Below are positions 57,798-64,000 of a stretch of 64,000 nucleotides of DNA, one piece after another; the first letter of the stretch is position 1, and each line of letters begins with the position of its first letter. This DNA is from Cyrtodaria siliqua (taxonomy: Eukaryota > Mollusca > Bivalvia > Adapedonta > Hiatellidae): the NCBI GenBank assembly GCA_037043455.1, contig JAWPHD010001233.1:124001-188000 (forward strand), given 5' to 3'. The position numbers and the translations under genes were made by a program. Under the pieces are notes generated by a model, which had not been told where the DNA came from, made no database searches, and saw only the letters and a program-made list of their open reading frames with translations.

Positions 57798-58059
57798 AAT
57801 GTAGTATTAAAGTTTATTGAGTGGTGAAATAATGACTAAATAAGGCAATTAAATTGAATTGAATCTTTTTAACGGCTCATCAACAATCTATAATGTTATT
57901 ACTTTACCACTCACTAAGCTTTAGTACCACCCTCCCCTCTTTCTGGGGCATCTCTAAATAATTTATAGTGTGTTAATGAGCCGTTAAACAATACTCGATT
58001 TAATTTAATTTACTCATTCAGTCATTATTTCTCCACCCAATACGTTATAATACCACATT
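57798..58059. repeat. 262-bp foldback element with ~88-bp arms
   Basis: The arm AATGTAGTATTAAAGTTTAT..GTGGTGAAATAATGACT..TTTAACGGCTCATCAAC (57798-57886) is mirrored by GTTAATGAGCCGTTAAAC..AGTCATTATTTCTCCACC..ATACCACATT (57972-58059). It sits directly at the end of the zinc-finger pseudogene. Confidence 0.8.
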
Positions 58060-58680
58060 ACACATAACTATCACATAACGTTAAGACGCCCCTTTAGAAT
58101 GCATATATTGCCCCGGATAAATCATCCAACTGAAATTGTATCCTACTACAAAAAGTCGAAAATTTAAATAAAATATTTATATTTTCGCGCTTATATTTTA
58201 CAGGTTCAGGGCGAAAAGATGATTTTGATAATTATCGAGCTAAATCTTCTAGTTTTCTTGTTGTCGTGTGAAATCTTCAGGGCGAAAAGTCGAAATTTAG
58301 TATGACGTTTCCAAATGTGTGAACATCATGTCGAAAAATTGATGGCACTAACAGTATTCTGTACACTAACAGGATTTCGTAATTAACATCCTCGATCAGA
58401 GTATCTCTGTTCTTACGTATGGATATAGGGTTATGTCTGTATGCAAAGCTTGTTATGGTCAGACTGTGCATGGATTTGACCCATTATTATCTGATGCACA
58501 TTCTACTCTGATCTGCAAGGAAGGGTCAAGTGCGTATAGAGATGCATCTGGCATGGTCCATCTGGCATTCAAAACCGTGAATATTTTGTGGCTACTTGCA
58601 ATGAAATCATGAGCTGATTACTGATCTGAATTAATTAGTGAGACACGTGTTCTATAGAGCGAGGCGTATACAGGTCATGC
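58060..58680. other. No gene seen
   Basis: Contains a duplicated CAGGGCGAAAAG motif (58,207 and 58,279) and nothing else supported. Confidence 0.5.
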
Positions 58681-58682
58681 TA

Positions 58683-61535
58683 TTAAAAGCATGACTTATA
58701 AGGTGTCGACTCTACTAAGGCCATTGGTCTTACACATAGCTCTACTAAGGTTATTGGTCTGACATTTAACTCTTCCACGGTCATTGGTCTTACATTTAAC
58801 ACTACTAGGGTGATTGGTCTTACACCTAACTCTACTAAGGTCATTGGTCTTACATTTAACACTACTACGGTCATTGGTCTTACACCTAACTCTACTAAGG
58901 TCATTGGTCTTACATTTAACTCTACTACGGTCATTGGTCTTACACCTAACTCTACTAAGGTCATTGGTCTTACATTTAACTCTACTACAGTCATTGGTCT
59001 TACACCTAACTCTACTAAGGTCATTGGTCTTACATTTAACACTACTACGGTCATTGGTCTTACACCTATCTCTACTAAGGTCATTGGTCTTACATTTAAC
59101 TCTACTACGGTCATTGGTCTTACACCTAACTCTACTAAGGTCATTGGTCTTACATTTAACTCTACTACGGTCATTGGTCTTACATTTAACTCTTCCACGG
59201 TCATTGGTCTTACATTTAACACTACTACGGTCATTGATCTTACACCTAACTCTACTACAGTCATGGCCTTACACCCAACTCTACTACGGTCATTGGTCGT
59301 ACATAGGACTCTACTACGGCTATTGATCTTACACTTAACACTACAACCTTCATTGGTCCAACACTTTACACTACTAGGGTCACTGGTCTTATGAAGAACT
59401 CGGCTACGGTCATTGGTTTTACACTTAATTCTACTACTGTCACTGGTCTTATACAGAACTCTACTACGGTCATTATTCTTAAACTTAAATATACTACGGA
59501 CATTGGTCTTACACTTAACTCTACTACTGTAATTGGTCTTATAAAGAACTCTACTACTGTCACTGGTCTTATACAGAACTCTACTACGATCATTCGTCTT
59601 ACACTTAACTTTACTGCTGTCATTGGTCTGACACGTAGCTCTGCTGCGGTCATTGGTCCTATAAAGAACCATACTACTGTCACTGGTATTATACAAAACT
59701 CTACTACGGTCACTGGTCTTACATTTAACTATACTAAGGACACTGGTCGTACAAAGTACTCTACTACGGGCATTGATCTTACACTTAACTCTACTGTGTG
59801 TGTGTGTAATTCTAAGGTTTATAGTCCGTCCGCCAACGAACACGTCACTCTTAACTCTACTACGTTCATTAGTCCCTCACGTCACATTACTATGGTCACT
59901 GGTCTTATGAAGAACTCTGCTAAGGTCGTTGGTTTTACACTTAACTTTACTACGGTAATTGGTCTTACACTTAACTCTACTATGTTCATTGGTCTTACAC
60001 TTTACTCTACTACGTTCATCGGTTATCTTCTTAACTATACTAATGAACGTGGTCTTACATATAACTCTCATACGGGCATTGGTCTTATACTTAACTATAC
60101 TACAGTCACTGGTCTTACACTTTACTCTACTGTGGTCATCGGTATTACACTTATTATACTAAGGTACCTGGTCTTACATATAACTCTACTATGGGCATTG
60201 ATCTCATACTTAACTATACTACGGTCATTGGTCTTATAATTTACTCTTCTATGGTTACAGGTCTTATACAGAACTCTACCACGGCCCCTGGTCTTACACT
60301 GAACTTGTTGAAGTCATTGATCTTAAATATAACTGTAATACGGTGGTGTTGGTCGTAAACTGGTCTTATACAAAACAGCTACGGGCATTGGTATTACACT
60401 TAACTCTACTACAATCACTGGTCTTATACAGAACTCTGCTTCGATCATTGGTCTTACACTTACCTACACGTTACTCTAATATGGTCACTGGTCTTATACA
60501 GAACTCTGCTTCGATCATTGGTCTTACACTTACCTACACGTTACTCTAATATGGTCACTGGTCTTATACAGAACTCTGCTTCGATCATTGGTCTTACACT
60601 TACCTACACGTTACTCTAATATGGTCACTGGTCTTATACAGAACTCTGCTACGATCATTGGTCTTACACTTACCTACACGTTACTCTAATATGGTCACTG
60701 GTCTTATACAGAACTCTGCTTCGATCATTGGTCTTACACTTACCTACACGTTACTCTAATATGGTCACTGGTCTTATACAGAACTCTGCTACGGTCATTG
60801 GTCTCACACAGAACTACGCTACATTCATTGGTCTTACACAATCTCTGCTACTGTCATTGATCTCACACATAACTCTGCTTCGATCATTGGTCTTACACGT
60901 ACCTACACGTTACTCTACTATGGTCACTGGTCTTATATAGAACTCTGCTACAGTCATTGGCCTTACACTTAACTCTATTACGGTCATTGATCTTACACAA
61001 AACTCTATTACCTTCAATTGTCTTACACTTAACTCTACTACGTTCATTGGTCTTACACTTTACTCTACTATGGCCACTGGTCTTATACAGAAGTCTGCTA
61101 TGGCCCTTGATCTTACAATTAACTCTATTACGGTCATTGGTCTTATACAAAACTCTGCTACTGTCATTGGTCTCACACAGAACTACGCTACAGTCATTGG
61201 TCTTATACAAAATCTCTGCTACTGTCATTGATCTCACACATAACTCTTCTATAGTCATTGGTCTTACACTCAAATCTACTACGGTAACTGGTCTTATACA
61301 AAACTCTGCTACGGGCACTGGCCTTACAGTTAACTCTCGGTCATTGATCTTATTTATACAGAACACTGCTACGGCCATTTGTCTTACACTTAACTCTACT
61401 ACGGTCACTGGTCTTAAACTTATCTCTGCTACAGTCATTGGTATTACACTCTACTACGGCCATTGGTCTTACAATTACCTCTGCTACGGTCACTGGTCTC
61501 AACAGAACTATGACAGGTGTTATTTTCAATGTAAT
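58683..61535. repeat. 30-bp tandem array, ~95 copies
   Basis: The unit is GGTCATTGGTCTTACACTTA plus ACTCTACTAC. From 58.8 to 59.25 kb copies alternate (ACACCTAACTCTACTAAGG / ACATTTAAC..ACTACGG) as a 60-bp dimer. From 60.48 to 60.78 kb a 70-bp unit with ACCTACACGTTACTCTAATA is repeated about five times. The period keeps frames open for up to ~390 codons on both strands; these products are not genes. Confidence 0.95.
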
Positions 61536-61865
61536 CATTTACACCTGTACACATACAAAGGAAATTTCAGCGACCATGCTACAACTTAAACTAAATGACC
61601 GTCTATTAGTCTTGCTGTTGATGCGTAACTGTTAGTTTTACATTTTAGTTCAAATCGTTGTAATGTTTCACGAGTAATAATTTATATATTGTTTACCTTT
61701 GAGTATCTGTAAATTTGCGAGTAGTATAAACAAACTTTAGATTTATTACACAAGTATTGTTTGTTGCTGAATGCATTTTAAAAACCTATTGGTAGGTTTA
61801 TGTTTAATATAGTAGCACCCAATTATCTTTAGTCATCATTCTTGCTTTGTTTAAAATACTTTACA
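61536..61865. other. Spacer before a LINE
   Basis: AT-rich. It may be 5' untranslated LINE sequence; no promoter recognised. Confidence 0.4.
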
Positions 61866-61869
61866 TGCT

Positions 61870-62436
61870 CACTTACGATGTGCCTTATTGAATATACAGG
61901 GTTTAGTGACAAAAAGAGTAAACAAATTAAAAACGAATGAATTAAAAGCTGTTTTTGATAATCATGATATTGTTTTATTTACAGAAACGTGGACAAATGA
62001 ATTTTCGGACCTATCTGTTGATAATTTTGGATACTTTGTTTTGAATAGAACCGAAAATAAAAAATCGAGTAAACGAAACTCAGGTGGCATTATTGTGTAT
62101 CTCAGAAACGAATATGTGACAGATGAATCTCTTATTTTTCCAAGCTATGATGATATTATATGCATTAAGATTGATGGTAACAAATTGTCTTTGCAAAATG
62201 ATTTATTGGTATGCTTGTGTTATGTCGTTCCAGAGAGCAGTAGTAGACAAGCGTTGATTGAAACGAATATTTTTGATAGAATTATTGATTTTATTACATC
62301 TGTAAATGTAAAATATGAAAAAGGTTTAAATTTTGTTTTATGCGGTGATATGAATAGCCGAACTGCTGGATTGGCCGATTACGTTATTGATGATAGCGAT
62401 ATACATATGCAGTTATTACCCGATGAGTACACATGT
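61870..62436 (+). pseudogene. LINE endonuclease domain, first part
   Basis: APE-type endonuclease of a non-LTR retrotransposon, which nicks target DNA to prime reverse transcription. LLNIQGLVTKRVNKLKTNEL, HDIVLFTETWTNE (catalytic ET), NSGGIIVYLRNEY and FVLCGDMNSRTAGLADY (GDMN) are in family order. The frame then enters the inserted element after LLPDEYTC. The remaining domain resumes at 63729 in the same frame once the element and one target copy are removed. The LINE continues past the window edge, so its reverse transcriptase is not visible. Confidence 0.85.
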
Positions 62437-62465
62437 ATGGGGCGCCGTATTACTTTTTAATACCA

Positions 62466-62762
62466 TTTGGTGATATCACCTATTCGAATCGGTGATATCA
62501 CTGATTCGAATAGGTGATATCACGCATTCAAATAGGTGATATCACCGATTCATTCTGAATGCGTGATATCACCTATTGAATGAGTGATATCATCTATTCG
62601 AATCAGTGATATCACTCATTCGAATCAGTGATATCACTTATTCAAAACGAATGGGTGATATCATCAATTCGAATAGGTGATATCACTGATTCGAATAGGT
62701 GATATCACCCATTCATTTTGAATGAGTGATATCACCTATTCGAATCAGTGATATCACCGATT
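62466..62762. repeat. Left subterminal array of GGTGATATCACC palindromes
   Basis: Thirteen GATATC cores, mostly GTGATATCAC, are separated by A/T-rich links such as CTATTCGAATC. The common spacing is 22 bp, about two helical turns, and links are often palindromic themselves (ATTCGAAT). Confidence 0.93.
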
Positions 62763-63030
62763 ACCAATTCAGAAATAAACTCTGTATAAATGACTGATCC
62801 CATCCAGGGTCCACGTAACTAAATAGACAGACCTTCAAAATCGTCGTCTGTTGCAACATTTGGCAGGTTGTTTCGTCATCGGCATATAATGGCCGGCTTT
62901 CATGTTATGGTCGCATCAGCTCTTGCAGCAATAGATGCGGACATTTCCCCCTCCCCCACACAGCAGAAGGGTTATACACCCTACCAAACATACCCCTACA
63001 GGGATCGATCCAGAAAATGCGGTACTGCTG

Positions 63031-63069
63031 CCCCCACCCCCATCCCCACCCCACCACCACCCCAACCCC
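63031..63069 (-). other. C-rich tract, possible G-quadruplex on minus strand
   Basis: Six or more runs of four or five C (CCCCCACCCCCATCCCCACC..) in 39 bp, near the middle of the element. Confidence 0.5.
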
Positions 63070-63276
63070 GCAAAATATAATTTCATTTTCTATGCCTTTT
63101 CTAATATTTGATACAGTAATTCAAGTTGTAAATAAACACACACTTCACCAATTACACTGAGAAACACAGTGGACAGTTATTATCTAACCGTTAGCAACAC
63201 CATATAATACCAGTGACGTATAACGTTCTCCGTGATAATACTCTTGGGGGAAGTCTGTATTTTTCTTGTTGTAAAA

Positions 63277-63690
63277 ACGAATAGGTGATATCACTGATTC
63301 GAATAGGTGATATCACTGATTCAAAACGAAAGGGTGATATCACCTATTGAATGAGTGATAGCACCTATTTGAATGAGTGATATCACTGATTCGAATAGGT
63401 GATATCACCCATTCGTTTTGAAAGAGTGATATCACCTATTCGAATTAGTGATATCACTTTTTCAAATAGGTGATATCACCCATTCAATAGATGATATCAC
63501 CCTTTCGTTTTGAATCGGTGATATCACCTATTTGAATCAGTGATATCACTGATTCGAATAGGTGATATCACTGATTCGAATAGGTGATATCACTGATTCG
63601 AATAGGTGATATCACTCATTTAAATTTGAATCAGTGATATCACCTATTCGAATCAGTGATATTACTCATTCAAATAGGTGATATCACTGA
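63277..63690. repeat. Right subterminal array of GGTGATATCACC palindromes
   Basis: Sixteen perfect GATATC cores and two altered ones (GATAGC, GATATT) in the same 22-bp rhythm as the left array, with links CTGATTCGAATA. Confidence 0.93.
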
Positions 63691-63728
63691 ATTGTATTAA
63701 AAAGCAATACGGCGCCTCATACACATGT

Positions 63729-64000
63729 GATGATGAACTTAAACGATTTTCGCAGGATAACGGTAGAATAAACAGTAATGGGCATTGTCTGTTAGATTTA
63801 TGTAAACAGACTGGTTTACGTATTTTGAACGGGCGAGTGGGGAATGACAAAGGTATTGGAAGTAATACCTTTGTTGGTAATCGTGGAAGTAGTTTAGTTG
63901 ATTATGTTATAAGTACCGACCATATTTTCCAAAGTGCATCGACGTTTGATGTTCTTGAACCCAATATTTTAAGTGATCATTGTCTTATATCGTTTTCTTT
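63729..64000 (+). pseudogene. LINE endonuclease domain, second part
   Basis: DDELKRFSQDNGRINSNGHC, LLDLCKQTGLRILNGRV, TFVGNRGSSLVDYVISTD and EPNILSDHCLISFSF complete the APE fold: S-x-(V/I)DYV and SDHxxI are the conserved C-terminal motifs carrying the catalytic Asp and His. The frame is open to the window end. Confidence 0.85.

Larger units (their letters stand above)
62437..63720. mobile_element. 1,284-bp non-autonomous DNA transposon with palindrome arrays
   Basis: The ends ATGGGGCGCCGTATTACTTT (62437) and the mirror of ATGAGGCGCCGTATTGCTTT (ending 63720) form 27-bp inverted repeats with two mismatches. An 8-bp duplication ACACATGT flanks it (62429-62436, 63721-63728). Removing it restores the LINE endonuclease frame. 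Inside are two subterminal palindrome arrays and a ~510-bp centre with no transposase frame. Eight-base duplications are made by hAT and some Mutator-like enzymes, but the termini do not let me assign a superfamily. Confidence 0.88.

Noticed and set aside
58683..60239. Open frames up to ~386 codons on both strands
   Set aside because: They lie wholly inside a 30-bp tandem array; a unit divisible by three keeps any stop-free frame open. The products are monotonous repeats with no start context or conservation signal.

Overview
This is a gene-poor, AT-rich metazoan window dominated by repeats. Genes are split by spliceosomal introns (GTAAGT-type donors, pyrimidine-rich AG acceptors), there are several LINE reverse-transcriptase remnants, tRNA-headed SINEs and foldback/MITE elements, and no bacterial operon structure. 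The SINE body near 40.1 and 51.2 kb, the TGACCTTGACC-bearing repeat at 51.4-52.4 kb and the general repeat style suggest a mollusc, most likely a bivalve. That is an inference from recognised repeat style, not a database match.

0.3-1.0 kb: the last two exons of an unrecognised minus-strand gene, followed by two foldback elements. 2.0-21.8 kb: the most striking locus. On the minus strand are a degraded multi-part gene with a YqaJ/lambda-exonuclease-type nuclease (2.0-6.0 kb, plus upstream exons at 6.7 and 7.7-8.6 kb) and a six-exon Pif1-family helicase (8.7-21.1 kb) that can be rebuilt exon by exon from Walker A to motif VI. On the plus strand, inside the large first intron of that helicase, lies a four-exon P-element/THAP9-type transposase (13.85-17.96 kb) preceded by an RFX-like winged-helix segment. 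All three carry stops or frameshifts. The set (transposase, helicase, exonuclease) looks like the fossil of one large multi-gene DNA transposon.

21.97-23.17 kb: a possible three-exon, 54-residue gene divergent from the helicase. 25.65-26.84 kb: a two-exon gene for a secreted cysteine-rich peptide (91 aa), the best candidate for an intact host gene, with a 3' AATAAA. 28.45-31.2 kb: two LINE remnants in opposite orientation. 38.6-39.4 kb: a third, L1-like LINE remnant. 42.34-42.85 kb: an intact six-finger C2H2 protein with decayed extra fingers next to a 31-bp satellite; a second, fully decayed C2H2 array lies at 57.3-57.8 kb.

Tandem arrays take up roughly a third of the window: 51 bp (26.9-28.1 kb), 32 bp (33.0-34.1), 30 bp (34.9-35.2), a palindrome-based 39-bp/composite array (35.2-38.5), 31 bp (40.6-42.2), 33 bp (44.15-44.5), 43 bp with a ~558-bp higher-order period (44.5-50.2), ~130 bp (51.4-52.4), a nearly perfect 516-bp duplication (52.4-53.4) and 30 bp (58.7-61.5). 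Arrays with unit lengths divisible by three create long but meaningless open frames on both strands.

61.9-64.0 kb: a LINE endonuclease domain cut in two by a 1,284-bp element with 27-bp terminal inverted repeats, an 8-bp target duplication and two subterminal arrays of GGTGATATCACC palindromes at ~22-bp spacing. This is a clean, unusual non-autonomous transposon and, with the transposase/helicase/nuclease locus, the most interesting content here.
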